Shown piece after piece: positions 25,605 through 34,989 of a stretch of 64,000 nucleotides of DNA. Each line of letters begins with the position of its first letter. Within the stretch, counting starts at the first letter, position 1. The DNA is from Pseudogemmobacter bohemicus (lineage in GTDB: Bacteria > Pseudomonadota > Alphaproteobacteria > Rhodobacterales > Rhodobacteraceae). The position numbers were made by a program, and so were the translations under genes. The stretch spans positions 1,387,319 to 1,451,318 of the forward strand of contig NZ_QNHG01000001.1 in NCBI RefSeq assembly GCF_003290025.1, in the 5' to 3' direction. The notes under the pieces were generated by a model. That model did no database searches. It had not been told where the DNA came from and worked only from the letters and a program-made list of their open reading frames with translations.

Positions 25605-25819
25605 TGCAGGCTGGTAAACTTCAACACGCCATTGAACTGCAACGCCTTTCGGAAATCCTGCATTCCTTTCAGACACCCCGCGCGGCACAAATGCCGAAGC
25701 CGGCAGCGCCACCGAAAGCGGCGATTTCGCGCGTGGTCGGTGCCCTGCCCTGTCCCGGTGACTGCCCCCTCGGTGACTGGCCCGCCTCGGTGATTGACCC
25801 CGCCCGCACCAATGGATAG
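25604..25819 (+). pseudogene. Head-tail adaptor (head closure) gene, truncated at prophage end
   Basis: ATG 25604 overlaps the previous stop. The first ~16 residues, MQAGKLQHAIELQRLS, are the standard opening of phage head-tail adaptor proteins (MxAGxLxHxVxIQR). After about residue 17 the sequence becomes Ala/Pro-rich (PRAAQMPKPAAPPKAAI) and no longer resembles the family. The recombination junction between prophage and chromosome is therefore near 25655. The tail end of this frame runs up to the region in front of glyQ. Confidence 0.65.
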
Positions 25820-25865
25820 GGACTTGCGCGACAATGAGCAGCCGGAACCGGAGAGGGCTTTCAGC

Positions 25866-26828
25866 ATGGCACAGGGCAGCACTGCGGGCAGCACCACTCC
25901 GCAAAGCTTTCAGGAAATCATCCTGCGGCTGCAGAATTACTGGGCCGACAAGGGCTGTGCGATCCTGCAGCCCTATGACATGGAGGTCGGCGCCGGCACC
26001 TTCCATCCGGCCACCACGCTGCGCTCGCTTGGCACCAAACCCTGGGCTGCGGCCTATGTGCAGCCCTCGCGCCGCCCGACGGATGGCCGCTATGGCGAGA
26101 ACCCGAACCGCCTTCAGCATTATTACCAGTATCAGGTCATCATCAAACCGAGCCCCGCAAACCTGCAGGAACTGTATCTCGGCAGCCTGAAGGCCATCGG
26201 GATCGACCTTGGCCTCCATGATATCCGCTTTGTGGAAGACGACTGGGAAAGCCCGACGCTTGGCGCCTGGGGGCTGGGCTGGGAGGTCTGGTGCGACGGG
26301 ATGGAGGTCAGCCAGTTCACCTATTTCCAGCAGGTCGGCGGCCATGACTGCAAACCGGTCTCGGGCGAGCTGACCTATGGTCTGGAACGCCTTGCCATGT
26401 ATGTGATGAATGTCGGTCACGTCATGGATATGCCCTTCAACAGCCCGGACGCGCCGATCCCGCTGACTTACGGCGATATCTTCCGCCAGACCGAGGAAGA
26501 ATATTCACGCCATAATTTCGACGGCGCCACCACCGGGATGCTGTTTCGTCATTTCGAGGATGCCGAGGCCGAATGCCAGCGCCTGCTCGATTTCCCGGCC
26601 CTGGACCCGAAGACCGGCAAGACCATCATCATGGCGCATCCGGCCTATGATCAGACCATCAAGGCGAGCCACCTCTTCAACCTGCTCGATGCGCGCGGCG
26701 TGATTTCCGTGACCGAACGTCAGGCCTATATCGGCCGCGTCCGGGCGCTTGCGAAGAAATGCGCGGATGCCTTCCGCCAGACCGAAGCCGGTCGCGATGC
26801 GGCAGAGCCTGACGCGGTTCCGGCCTGA
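25866..26828 (+). CDS. glyQ: Glycyl-tRNA synthetase alpha subunit
   Basis: The 320-residue catalytic subunit of the bacterial (alpha-beta)2 glycyl-tRNA synthetase charges tRNA-Gly in the cytoplasm. The start at ATG 25866 gives [20 protein letters not shown]. Clear motifs: [29 protein letters not shown], the class II motif [38 protein letters not shown] and [12 protein letters not shown]. Full length compared with the family. It heads a run glyQ - small ORF - DUF6446 - methyltransferase - glyS, a Rhodobacterales arrangement. The promoter now lies next to prophage debris (25660-25865), so its expression context may have changed. Confidence 0.98.
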   Translation: MAQGSTAGSTTPQSFQEIILRLQNYWADKGCAILQPYDMEVGAGTFHPATTLRSLGTKPWAAAYVQPSRRPTDGRYGENPNRLQHYYQYQVIIKPSPANLQELYLGSLKAIGIDLGLHDIRFVEDDWESPTLGAWGLGWEVWCDGMEVSQFTYFQQVGGHDCKPVSGELTYGLERLAMYVMNVGHVMDMPFNSPDAPIPLTYGDIFRQTEEEYSRHNFDGATTGMLFRHFEDAEAECQRLLDFPALDPKTGKTIIMAHPAYDQTIKASHLFNLLDARGVISVTERQAYIGRVRALAKKCADAFRQTEAGRDAAEPDAVPA

Positions 26829-27280
26829 TGCGCGATGGCCTGTTTTCCGACAGCCTCTGGCCCGAGCCTGGTATCGCAACCGGCCGGCGGGGCGGGGCCA
26901 TGCAGGATCACCGCATGCTCGGGGCCAGCGGCAGAGGGCAGCAGCGCCCGGATCAGCAGCAGGCGGACATGCCTGCGGCAACCGGCACGACCCTTGTGGG
27001 TTTTCAGTTCACCGACCGTCCCCAGGTGAAAGACAACAGCCCCGCCGCCGCAGGTTTCCTGTTTCGCGATGAGGCAAAGACCGCGCCGGAGCGGCGCCTC
27101 CCGGTCCCGCCCCAGGCTTTAGCCTGGCCCAAAGATATCTGCCGCGATGCGCAGACAAGGGGCCGGCAGCGCAGCGTGTTGTTCAGCCATGACAGCGGCC
27201 CCCGGGTCAGCCGCTATCAGATTCCTGCCGGATCCCCCCCGGCACAATACCCCCTCCATCACACAGGAGATGCGGAGTGA
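26828..27280 (+). CDS. Hypothetical protein translationally coupled to glyQ (150 aa)
   Basis: The ATG overlaps the glyQ stop (TGATG), and the stop overlaps the GTG of the following DUF6446 gene, which supports a real gene despite low complexity. The product is rich in Arg, Gln, Pro and Gly (GRGQQRPDQQQADMPAAT, PERRLPVPPQALAWP), without signal or membrane helix, and probably disordered. I do not recognise a family. It could instead be a spurious frame filling the intergenic space; the neat overlaps at both ends are the main argument for it. Confidence 0.4.
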   Translation: MRDGLFSDSLWPEPGIATGRRGGAMQDHRMLGASGRGQQRPDQQQADMPAATGTTLVGFQFTDRPQVKDNSPAAAGFLFRDEAKTAPERRLPVPPQALAWPKDICRDAQTRGRQRSVLFSHDSGPRVSRYQIPAGSPPAQYPLHHTGDAE

Positions 27281-27762
27281 ATGTCGGTAAAATCGCAGCG
27301 GGAGGTCTTCTGGTGACAGGTCTGGTCGCAGGCGTCCTGATGTATTGGCTCCAGGTCTATGCCTTTTATGAGCCGGTGGCCTTCGGCCCGGGTGAGACCG
27401 AGATCCGGCTGACGCCGCTTGGATCGGAACAGCCCGAGGTGATCGTTGCGGAAAATGTCGAGGGGATCGACGCTGAAAGCTCGCCTTTGCGTTTCCGCGC
27501 CTGTTTCACCACGCCGCTGTCGCAATCCATGCTGACCGAGACCTACCGCATCTATGACAAGCCGGTGCCGCTGAACGGGCCGGGCTGGTTCTCCTGCTAC
27601 AAAGCCGATGAGATCGGCCATGCGCTGGAAACCGGCGAGGCGCTGGCCTTTCTGTCAGAGACCGGCATCCATCCCGGCGTCGACCGCGTGGTCGCCGTCT
27701 TCGCCGACGGGCGTGCCTATGCCTGGCATCAATTGCAGCCCGAGACCGCCGAAGGTCCCTGA
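27277..27762 (+). CDS. DUF6446 family protein
   Basis: The 161-residue protein starts at GTG 27277 with AGGAG upstream. It has an N-terminal membrane anchor (KIAAGGLLVTGLVAGVLMYWL) followed by a periplasmic-type domain: YAFYEPV, EIRLTPLGSEQPEVI, PLRFRACFTTPLS and PVPLNGPGWFSCYKADEIG. DUF6446 proteins lie between glyQ and glyS in many Rhodobacterales, which matches this place. Function unknown. Two Cys (FRACF, FSCYK) could form a disulfide in the periplasm. Confidence 0.82.
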   Translation: MNVGKIAAGGLLVTGLVAGVLMYWLQVYAFYEPVAFGPGETEIRLTPLGSEQPEVIVAENVEGIDAESSPLRFRACFTTPLSQSMLTETYRIYDKPVPLNGPGWFSCYKADEIGHALETGEALAFLSETGIHPGVDRVVAVFADGRAYAWHQLQPETAEGP

Positions 27763-27886
27763 CGCCTGCCCCTGACATCGGGACCTTGCCGGCGCATCTC
27801 CAGCCGTAAACCGGTGCCTTTTCTGCCTTGTTTGTTGCACATCAACTGTCGATAGTGCCGCCAACTACAAAGAAGCGAGCAGCGAA

Positions 27887-28621
27887 ATGTCAGATCAGTC
27901 CACTTCGGAAGGCGATAAACAGCGCCGCAAAGAAGAGAAAAAAGAAGGGAAATTCGCCCGCGCCCGTGCCGCCGCCGAAGCCTCGGCCGGTGGACAACTG
28001 GAGCTGCGCGACGGCTATGCCCTCTACCAGTATCCCGATTACGACACCTATCGCGAGGTGCAGTCGCAGGGCAACAAGGCCAAGCTCAAGGCGCAGTTTG
28101 TCCGTGAAAGCCATATTCAGCTTCTGGCCGATATCGTGCTGAAAAATGCGCCAGAGCCGGATTTCGGCCTCTGCCACGGCACCAGGCGCGGCGCCGAGCA
28201 AAGCTGGTTCCGCACCCATCTGGGCAGCAAGGCGCGGGTGATCGGCACCGAAATCTCGGACACCGCGACCCAGTTCCCCGACACGCTGCAATGGGATTTC
28301 CATGATGAGAATCCCGACTGGGAAAGCCGTGCCGATTTCGTCTATTCCAACTCCTGGGACCATGCTTTCGATCCGCTGAAAGCCTTTGGCGCCTGGATCA
28401 AAAGCCTCAAACCCGGCGGGCTTTTGCTGCTGGACCACACGCGCGGCCATTCACCCAAAACCGCCGATGCGCTTGATCCTTTTGGCATTTCCCTGGAAAA
28501 GCTGATTTCGATGATCACCGAGGCCTTTGGCGATCAGGGCGAGATTCAGCCCGTCTTCGACTCTGGCAAAGTGAACCCGGAATATGCTGCCTCTGTTGTG
28601 ATCTTCCGCAAGAATGGTTAG
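27887..28621 (+). CDS. SAM-dependent methyltransferase-like protein
   Basis: The 244-residue product has a charged N-terminal tail (KQRRKEEKKEGKFARARAAAE) and then a Rossmann-like methyltransferase core: FGLCHGTRRGAEQSWF in place of the usual E/DxGxGxG loop, RVIGTEISDTATQF (strand 2, acidic E), FHDENPDWESRADFVYSNSWDHAFDP and SLKPGGLLLLDHTRGH (post-motif). The glycine loop is atypical, so SAM binding needs care; nearest relatives are methyltransferase type 11-like. It is read in line with glyS, 32 bp upstream, and is probably co-transcribed. The substrate is unknown. Confidence 0.7.
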   Translation: MSDQSTSEGDKQRRKEEKKEGKFARARAAAEASAGGQLELRDGYALYQYPDYDTYREVQSQGNKAKLKAQFVRESHIQLLADIVLKNAPEPDFGLCHGTRRGAEQSWFRTHLGSKARVIGTEISDTATQFPDTLQWDFHDENPDWESRADFVYSNSWDHAFDPLKAFGAWIKSLKPGGLLLLDHTRGHSPKTADALDPFGISLEKLISMITEAFGDQGEIQPVFDSGKVNPEYAASVVIFRKNG

Positions 28622-28653
28622 GGACTGCGGCACTGACAAAACACGGTGCCGCC

Positions 28654-30912
28654 ATGCCAGACCTGCTGATCGAACTGTTTTCCGAGGAAATCCCGGCGCG
28701 GATGCAGGCCGGTGCCCGTGAGGCGCTGAAAAAACTGGTGACAGATGGCCTTGTCGAGGCCGGTCTCACCTATGGCGGCGCCGGGGTTTTCTCGACGCCG
28801 CGCCGCCTGGTGCTGGCGCTGGAAGGGCTCTCGCCCGCCAGCCGCCCCGTCAGCGAGGAACGCAAAGGTCCGAGAACCGATGCCCCCCAGGCCGCGCTGG
28901 ACGGTTTCCTGCGCTCGACCGGGCTGAGCATCGACCAGCTGGAAAAACGGGCCGATAAAAAGGCCGAAGTCTATTTCGCCGTGGTGAAAAAGCCCGGCCG
29001 CCCGGCGGCGGAGATTGTCGCCAAAGTGCTGGAAAGCACGATCCGCAATTTCCCCTGGCCGAAATCCATGCGGTGGGGCGCAGGCAGCCTCCGCTGGGTG
29101 CGCCCGCTGCATTCGATCCTCTGCATCCTCTCGGATGAATCGGGCGCTGGCATTGTGCCGCTGACGGTCGGCGGCATCCCCTCGGGCGATACCACGCGCG
29201 GCCATCGTTTCATGGGGCCGGAGGCCTTCACCGTCACCTCCTTCGAGGATTACGCCGCGAAACTGCGCCGCGCAAAGGTGATGCTCGACCAGGCCGAGCG
29301 CGAAGAGGCCATCGCCCATGGCGCGAAGAACCTCGCCTTTGCCGCCGGTCTGGAGGTGGTCGAAGACCGCAGCCTGCTCACGGAAATCGCCGGCCTTGTC
29401 GAATGGCCGGTGCCGCTGCTGGGCCAGATCCCCGAGGCCTTCCTCGGCCTGCCCGCCGAAGTGCTGCAAACCTCGATGAAGGAACATCAGAAGTTCTTCT
29501 CGGCCCGCAACCCGAAGACGGGCCGGATCGAGGGCTTCATCACGGTAGCCAATATCGAGACCCCGGATGATGGCGCGACCATCCTCGCCGGCAACCTGAA
29601 AGTGCTGACTGCGCGCCTCTCGGATGCGCGTTTCTTCTGGGAAAACGACCTGCGGGTGGCGAAGACAGGTATGGCGGAATGGGCCGAGGGTCTGACCCAT
29701 GTGACCTTCCAGTCGAAACTCGGCTCGCAATCCGACCGCATCAACCGCATCGCAGCGCTGGCCCGCGAGATCGCGCCGCTGGTCGGTGCCGAACCCGATC
29801 AGGCCGAACATGCCGCGCGCCTCGCGAAACTCGACCTGCGCTCGGCCATGGTCGGCGAATTCCCCGAGCTGCAAGGCGTGATGGGCCGCTACTACGCGCT
29901 GGAAGCAGGCGAACCCGAAGCCGTCGCCAACGCCGCCCGCGACCACTATTCCCCCCTCGGCCCCTCCGACGCCGTCCCGTCCGAGCCGGTCTCCGTCGCC
30001 GTGGCGCTGGCCGACAAACTCGACACCCTGACCGGCTTCTGGGCCATCGACGAAAAGCCCACCGGCTCCAAAGACCCCTTCGCCCTGCGCCGCGCCGCCC
30101 TTGGCGTGATCCGGCTGGTGCTGGGGAACGGAGTTCATCTCGACCTGCTCAATATCCTCGACAACCAAATCACCCCTTGGCTCCTACATGAGCATAATCG
30201 GGAGATTTGGGAGCAGCAAAACTACGAGGACCAGATCGCAAGATACTTGGGCATATCTCGCGAATTCCTGGACGAAACGATGCGCAAGACGGGTAGGATC
30301 AGAAATAGCGAAACCCATCCCGAGGAGTTCAGAGAGATATTTTCGACGATAAACTGGGGTGAAATTGACCTGTTTTCGAAGCAATCCCGTGACCTCCTCG
30401 CCTTCTTCCACGATCGCCTGAAAGTCTTCCTCAAAGACCAGGGCATCCGCCATGACGTGATCGACGCCTGCTTGGCCATGCCCGGGTCAGACGATATCAC
30501 GCTGCTCGTCAAACGCGCCACCGCCCTCTCGGACACGCTGAAAACCGAAGACGGCAAGAACCTTATCCAGGGTTACAAACGCGCCAACAACATCCTCACC
30601 CAGGCCGAGGCCAAAGACGGAGTAGAATATTCCTTCGGCCCCGATCCGAAACTGGCCGAAACCGATCAGGAACGCGCCCTCTTCACCGCTCTCGACCAGG
30701 CCGAGGCCAAAATCGCCCCCGCGATGAAGGAAGAAGACTTCGCCACCGCCATGCAGGCCATGTCAAAACTGCGTGCCCCCATCGACGCCTTCTTCGACAC
30801 CGTCCAGATCAACGCGGAAAACCCGATCATCCGCAGGAACCGCCTCAACCTCCTGCACCGGATCCGCGAAATCTGCTCCGGCACCGCCGATCTGACCAAA
30901 ATCGAAGGCTGA
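28654..30912 (+). CDS. glyS: Glycyl-tRNA synthetase beta subunit
   Basis: The 752-residue beta subunit binds tRNA-Gly and works with GlyQ. Recognisable blocks: MPDLLIELFSEEIPARMQ at the start, FSTPRRLVLALEGL, MRWGAGSLRWVRPLHSILC, GHRFMGPEAF, VLQTSMKEHQKFFSARNP, RLSDARFFWENDL, GVMGRYYALEAGEPEAVA, and the HD-like and anticodon-binding C-terminal part (LLAFFHDRLKVFLKDQGIRHDVIDA). Residues about 505-570 (30165-30375) read as lower-GC, unusually polar sequence (HEHNREIWEQQNYEDQIARY) unlike the flanks. This may be an inserted segment; the frame remains open through it. Confidence 0.96.
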   Translation: MPDLLIELFSEEIPARMQAGAREALKKLVTDGLVEAGLTYGGAGVFSTPRRLVLALEGLSPASRPVSEERKGPRTDAPQAALDGFLRSTGLSIDQLEKRADKKAEVYFAVVKKPGRPAAEIVAKVLESTIRNFPWPKSMRWGAGSLRWVRPLHSILCILSDESGAGIVPLTVGGIPSGDTTRGHRFMGPEAFTVTSFEDYAAKLRRAKVMLDQAEREEAIAHGAKNLAFAAGLEVVEDRSLLTEIAGLVEWPVPLLGQIPEAFLGLPAEVLQTSMKEHQKFFSARNPKTGRIEGFITVANIETPDDGATILAGNLKVLTARLSDARFFWENDLRVAKTGMAEWAEGLTHVTFQSKLGSQSDRINRIAALAREIAPLVGAEPDQAEHAARLAKLDLRSAMVGEFPELQGVMGRYYALEAGEPEAVANAARDHYSPLGPSDAVPSEPVSVAVALADKLDTLTGFWAIDEKPTGSKDPFALRRAALGVIRLVLGNGVHLDLLNILDNQITPWLLHEHNREIWEQQNYEDQIARYLGISREFLDETMRKTGRIRNSETHPEEFREIFSTINWGEIDLFSKQSRDLLAFFHDRLKVFLKDQGIRHDVIDACLAMPGSDDITLLVKRATALSDTLKTEDGKNLIQGYKRANNILTQAEAKDGVEYSFGPDPKLAETDQERALFTALDQAEAKIAPAMKEEDFATAMQAMSKLRAPIDAFFDTVQINAENPIIRRNRLNLLHRIREICSGTADLTKIEG

Positions 30913-31044
30913 CCCCTTCCTCTTGACCCAAATACTCCCCGGGGGTGCGGGGGCGGGAAGCCCCCGCCCCGGCCGGCCAGAGATCACACCGCTTGCACCG
31001 TGGAAAATCCGGCCTATTCTGCCAGCCGTGCGAGGAGTGCTGCA

Positions 31045-33597
31045 GTGCAGAAACAAGTAAAGATCACCGCCTTTTCGGAAATCACCCCTTCCGCCCCGGT
31101 CACGACCGAGGAACATGGGTGGAAAGCCAAATGCCTCCAGCGCCTCGTGCGGCTGGACCTGCCGGTGCCGCAATCGGTTGCCCTGCCCGCCAGCACCATC
31201 CGCGCCCTTGCGCAAGGCCAGGCGGTCGATGCCGGCGCCATCCTCTCGCATTTCGGTTCCGGAACCGGCGGCGCGCTGGTCTCGGTCCGCGCCTCGCCCG
31301 CCAATCCCGACTGGGGCGGGCCGGCCACCATCCTCAATATCGGGCTGAACGCCGCCCGTCATGCGAGCCTCGTTGAGACCCATGGCCGGGACGCCGCCGA
31401 TGCGCTCTGGTGCCGCTTCATCCAATCCTATGCGATCCATGTCGCCCGGCTCGATCCGGATATGTTCGAGGATGTCCCCCCCGGCCCCGATGCGCTGCGC
31501 GAGCTGCGCCGGCTCTATGAATATGAGACCGACGAGCCCTTCCCCGAAGACCCCGCCCGCCAGCTTTCCGAAGTGCTGCGCTCGATGGCCCGCGCCTGGG
31601 AGGGCACCTCGGCGCGCCTCTTGCGCTCGGCCAAAGGGGCGCCGGAGGACGCCGCCCTAGGTCTTGTCGTGCAACAAATGGCGCAAGGGATCGGCCAGGG
31701 CATTTCCGGCTCGGGCGTGATCCAGTTCGTCGATTCCGTCACCGGGCTCAGCCGCGTCACCGGCCGTTATCTTGGCCAAAGCCAGGGCCGCGACGCGCTG
31801 GCCGCCCGCGAGGCGCTTTACCTGACCCGCGACCCGCGCGGCCCCTCTCTGGAGGAGGAAGCGCCTGGAATCATGCTCGAACTCGTCCGCATGGGCGCCG
31901 CCTGCCGGGTGAAGCTGCGCGAAGAGATGCAGATCGAATTCACCGTCGAAGACGGGCGGCTTTCGGTGCTGGATGCGGTGCGGGTTGCGCGCTCGGCCCG
32001 GGCCGGGCTGAAGATCGCCGTGGCCCTGGCCGAAGACAGCGTGATCCCGAAATCCGAGGCGGTGCTCAGGGTTGAGCCCCGTGCCCTTTCGGAACTGCTG
32101 CACCACCAGGTCGATCCGCAGGGCTTGCGCGATGTGATCTCGAACGGCATTGCCGCCTCGCCGGGGGCTGCGACCGGCCGCCTCGTCTTCACCTCCGAGG
32201 CCGCCCAGGCTTCGGCCGCCAGAGGCGAGGATTGCATCCTGGTGCGCCGCGAGACCGCGCCCGAAGACATTCGCGGCATGCATTCTGCGGTCGCCGTGCT
32301 GACCGAACGCGGCGGCATGACCAGCCATGCCGCAGTGATCGCGCGGGGCCTTGGCCTGCCGGCCGTGGTCGGCGCCTCTGATCTGCGCCTTGACGGCAAG
32401 GACAAGAAACTGACTGCCCGCGATGGCCGCATCTTCCGCGAGGGTGATATCGTCACCATCGACGGCTCGCGTGGCGAGGCGCTGGCAGGCGCCGCCGGGA
32501 TGCTGCCGCCGGCGCTGGATGAAAGCTTTCACCAGCTGCTGACCTGGGCCGATGAATTCCGCGATATCGGCGTGCGTGCCAATGCCGACACCCCCTCTGA
32601 CGCCGCCACTGCGCGCAAGTTCAATGCCGAAGGCATAGGGCTGTGCCGCACGGAACACATGTTCTTTGACGAAGACCGTTTCACCGTCATGCGCGAGATG
32701 ATCTTCGCCGATACGAGCGCCGACCGCGCCTCGGCGCTGTCGCGGCTCCTGCCGATGCAGCGCGAGGATTTCCTGCAGCTTTTTGAGATCATGCAGGGCC
32801 TGCCGGTCTGCATCCGCCTGTTTGACCCGCCCTTGCACGAATTTCTCCCCGCCACGCGGGAGGGGCTGCGCGAACTGGCCGAGGCGCTTGACCGCCCGCT
32901 TTCCGAGGTCACCCGCCGCGCCGAGGCTTTGCGCGAGGTGAACCCGATGCTGGGCATGCGCGGCGTGCGGCTGGGCGTGGTGCTGCCCGAGATCTACGAC
33001 ATGCAGGCCCAGGCGATATTCGAGGCCACCATCGAGAGCGCCAAGCGCGGCGCGGTGGTGGTGCCGGAAGTGATGATCCCCCTTGTCTCGGCCAAACGCG
33101 AGGTCGAGCTGGTGCGCACCCGCATCGACGCGGTCGCCGCCGCCGTGCGCACCCGCGCCAAGGCCGATTTCGACTATAAGCTTGGCGTCATGGTCGAGAC
33201 CCCGCGCGCCTGCCTGCGCGCGGGCGAGATCGCGCAGCATGCGGGCTTTCTGTCCTTCGGCACCAATGACCTGACGCAGATGACTTACGGGCTGTCGCGC
33301 GACGATGCCGGGCGCTTTATGAACACCTATGTGCAGCAGGGCGTCTTCCCCGAAGACCCGTTCCATATCCTCGACCAGGACGGAGTCGGCGAACTTTTGC
33401 TGATTGGCGCCGCGCGGGGGCGGGAAACCCGCCAGGACCTCAAACTCTCGATCTGCGGCGAGCATGGCGGCGACCCGCTTTCGATCGCCTTCTGTCGCCT
33501 GGCGGGATTCGATTACGTCTCCTGTAGCCCCTACCGTGTGCCGATGGCGCGACTCGCAGCCGCCCATCTGGCTCTTGGGGACCATGTGGATAACTGA
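31045..33597 (+). CDS. PEP-utilising enzyme, pyruvate phosphate dikinase-like
   Basis: The 850-residue protein has the pyruvate phosphate dikinase order: ATP-grasp-like domain, phosphohistidine domain, PEP/pyruvate TIM barrel. GTG 31045 is chosen over GTG 31000 because GAGGAG lies 7 bp before it. The central domain has the phosphorylatable His in LTERGGMTSHAAVIARGLGLPAVVG. The barrel has GIGLCRTEHMFF, RLFDPPLHEFLP, NPMLGMRGVRLG, GVMVETPRACL, SFGTNDLTQMTYG and the catalytic Cys in YVSCSPYRVPMARLAAA. The N-terminal domain lacks the usual glycine loop and the GSVRSGA/SMPGMMDTVLNLG motif (here VSVRASPANPDWGGPATILNIG), so ATP use may be altered. Confidence 0.85.
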   Translation: MQKQVKITAFSEITPSAPVTTEEHGWKAKCLQRLVRLDLPVPQSVALPASTIRALAQGQAVDAGAILSHFGSGTGGALVSVRASPANPDWGGPATILNIGLNAARHASLVETHGRDAADALWCRFIQSYAIHVARLDPDMFEDVPPGPDALRELRRLYEYETDEPFPEDPARQLSEVLRSMARAWEGTSARLLRSAKGAPEDAALGLVVQQMAQGIGQGISGSGVIQFVDSVTGLSRVTGRYLGQSQGRDALAAREALYLTRDPRGPSLEEEAPGIMLELVRMGAACRVKLREEMQIEFTVEDGRLSVLDAVRVARSARAGLKIAVALAEDSVIPKSEAVLRVEPRALSELLHHQVDPQGLRDVISNGIAASPGAATGRLVFTSEAAQASAARGEDCILVRRETAPEDIRGMHSAVAVLTERGGMTSHAAVIARGLGLPAVVGASDLRLDGKDKKLTARDGRIFREGDIVTIDGSRGEALAGAAGMLPPALDESFHQLLTWADEFRDIGVRANADTPSDAATARKFNAEGIGLCRTEHMFFDEDRFTVMREMIFADTSADRASALSRLLPMQREDFLQLFEIMQGLPVCIRLFDPPLHEFLPATREGLRELAEALDRPLSEVTRRAEALREVNPMLGMRGVRLGVVLPEIYDMQAQAIFEATIESAKRGAVVVPEVMIPLVSAKREVELVRTRIDAVAAAVRTRAKADFDYKLGVMVETPRACLRAGEIAQHAGFLSFGTNDLTQMTYGLSRDDAGRFMNTYVQQGVFPEDPFHILDQDGVGELLLIGAARGRETRQDLKLSICGEHGGDPLSIAFCRLAGFDYVSCSPYRVPMARLAAAHLALGDHVDN

Positions 33598-33849
33598 AAT
33601 CAAACCACAATATCATGTGGTTGTCGCGCGTTGTTAAGGAACTGGATGCAATTTGTCGGCATTAATCCGCCGAGCTCAACGAATATCTTGTGACCAATTC
33701 GCAACAATACTGGACCGATGGTCCGTGATTCGCCTACTCAACCCGCTTGTCGACCGGTGGCGGCCACAGTTTTGGCCAAAGCCGCGTTTTTGGTGCCCAA
33801 CGGTGTCTGGTTAAATCCACGCTTGGGGTAACAGAGCAGGAAGCCGAAT
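33598..33849. other. Intergenic region before the wall hydrolase gene
   Basis: No gene seen in 252 bp. AT-richer than the neighbours near 33598-33710 (e.g. caccacaatatcatgtggttg, an imperfect inverted repeat), which probably holds the promoter of the downstream gene. Confidence 0.4.
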
Positions 33850-34854
33850 ATGAAACGCTCAGGGAATGTGCTGGCAGCGGTCGCCGTGACCGCCACCGTC
33901 GCCCTCACCCAGATGGCTGCCCCGATGGCAGCCCATGCAGATGTCACCCGCAGTGACATGAACAAGCCCCGTCTGACCATCGCGGATGAGATGGGGCAGA
34001 TCCTCGGCAGCGAGAAATCGCGGCTGAACGCGTTTTCCGGCCAGCCGATCGGCACGCCGAAAACGGTGGCGAAAGCCGCCGCTGCGTCTGAACCGGCCAG
34101 CAAGGTCGTGACGAGGAAAAAGACCGCGAAAGTGGTGCGCCCGGGCGAGAGCCCTGCCCCGGCAGCAGCCAGCGCCGACCCGGTCCCGGTCCCGACCGAA
34201 ACCCGCAGCGTGGTCAAAGCGACCGCCGCCGGCAATGTCCGCGTGATCGAGGAGGTCGTCTCGGAAACCGTGGTCGACACGCCCGAGGGCCGCAAGATCC
34301 GCCGGGTTATCAGGAAAACAACGGTTAAAACCACCGCCGGCTCTGGTATGGTGGAAACCGCCAGCGCAGTGGCGCCGCAGCCGGCAGCGCCAGCGCCCGA
34401 CGCGTCGCGCCTGCGCTATGACATGGGCTGGCTCATGGCGCAGCCGGTGGCGCAAAGCGGCCGGGAATGGCAATGCCTGACCGAGGCGATCTATTTCGAA
34501 TCGCGCGGAGAAAGCCTAAAGGGCCAGTTCGCCGTGGCCGAAGTGATCCTGAACCGGCGCGACAGCGGCCTTTACCCGGCTTCGGTCTGCGGCGTGGTGC
34601 GCCAGGCCGGCGGCGGCGGCTGCCAGTTCTCTTACACCTGCAACGGCACGTCCACGACAATGCGCGACGGCGATGCGCGCGAGGTGGCGGGCCGCATCGC
34701 CTCGGTGATGCTGTCCGGCGCGCCGCGTGATCTGACGGCGGGGGCGACCCATTTCCACACCCGTGGCGTGAAACCCTCGTGGTCGAAACGCTTCGCCCAG
34801 ACGACGGCCATCGGCTCGCATCTTTTCTACCGCCAGCCGGGCGTGCGGGGCTGA
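33850..34854 (+). CDS. SleB-type cell wall hydrolase (Hydrolase_2), secreted
   Basis: The 334-residue protein has a signal peptide (MKRSGNVLAAVAVTATVALTQMAAPMAAHA, cleavage after AHA). A 150-residue low-complexity Ala/Pro/Val/Lys region follows, and the SleB/Hydrolase_2 domain lies at about residues 205-330: EWQCLTEAIYFESRGESLKGQFAVAEVILNR, SVCGVVRQAGGGGCQFSYTCNG and GATHFHTRGVKPSWSK. The early Glu in EAIYFES is the expected catalytic residue. It hydrolyses peptidoglycan in the periplasm and probably works in cell wall remodelling. AGGAAG precedes the start. Free-standing gene. Confidence 0.9.
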   Translation: MKRSGNVLAAVAVTATVALTQMAAPMAAHADVTRSDMNKPRLTIADEMGQILGSEKSRLNAFSGQPIGTPKTVAKAAAASEPASKVVTRKKTAKVVRPGESPAPAAASADPVPVPTETRSVVKATAAGNVRVIEEVVSETVVDTPEGRKIRRVIRKTTVKTTAGSGMVETASAVAPQPAAPAPDASRLRYDMGWLMAQPVAQSGREWQCLTEAIYFESRGESLKGQFAVAEVILNRRDSGLYPASVCGVVRQAGGGGCQFSYTCNGTSTTMRDGDAREVAGRIASVMLSGAPRDLTAGATHFHTRGVKPSWSKRFAQTTAIGSHLFYRQPGVRG

Positions 34855-34989
34855 CCCCATCCGCCAGGATGCGGCAGAAGTCTTTTTCCTGATGGTCAAA
34901 AGGCTTGGGATCGGCGTGCGGGGCTGCTAGGGATTTGCCTCAGGCAGTTCTGCCGCCCGCGCCCAGCCACCGGAAGAGGCCGCATCACC

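Larger units (their letters stand above)
19881..25660. mobile_element. Decayed prophage or second island in the same tRNA-Val site
   Basis: The stretch begins directly at the right attachment repeat with the N-terminal half of an integrase. It then contains parts of a tailed-phage structural block: tail assembly chaperone-like, tail assembly protein I-like, HNH, head-tail connector, HK97 gp10-like, DUF3168 and the first codons of a head closure protein. A decayed nuclease-like gene interrupts them. The order is scrambled compared with intact phages, and no portal, terminase, capsid or tape measure remains. It stops abruptly near 25650, shortly before glyQ. I find no third copy of the attachment repeat at that end, so the right end has been deleted. 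Confidence 0.75.

Noticed and set aside
28618-30168. A 516-codon minus-strand open frame over glyS
   Set aside because: Antisense shadow of a conserved synthetase gene, with no start signal or domain.
31657-33603. A 648-codon minus-strand open frame antisense to the PPDK-like gene
   Set aside because: High GC leaves the antisense frame open; the plus strand encodes a clearly conserved enzyme and the antisense product has no motif.
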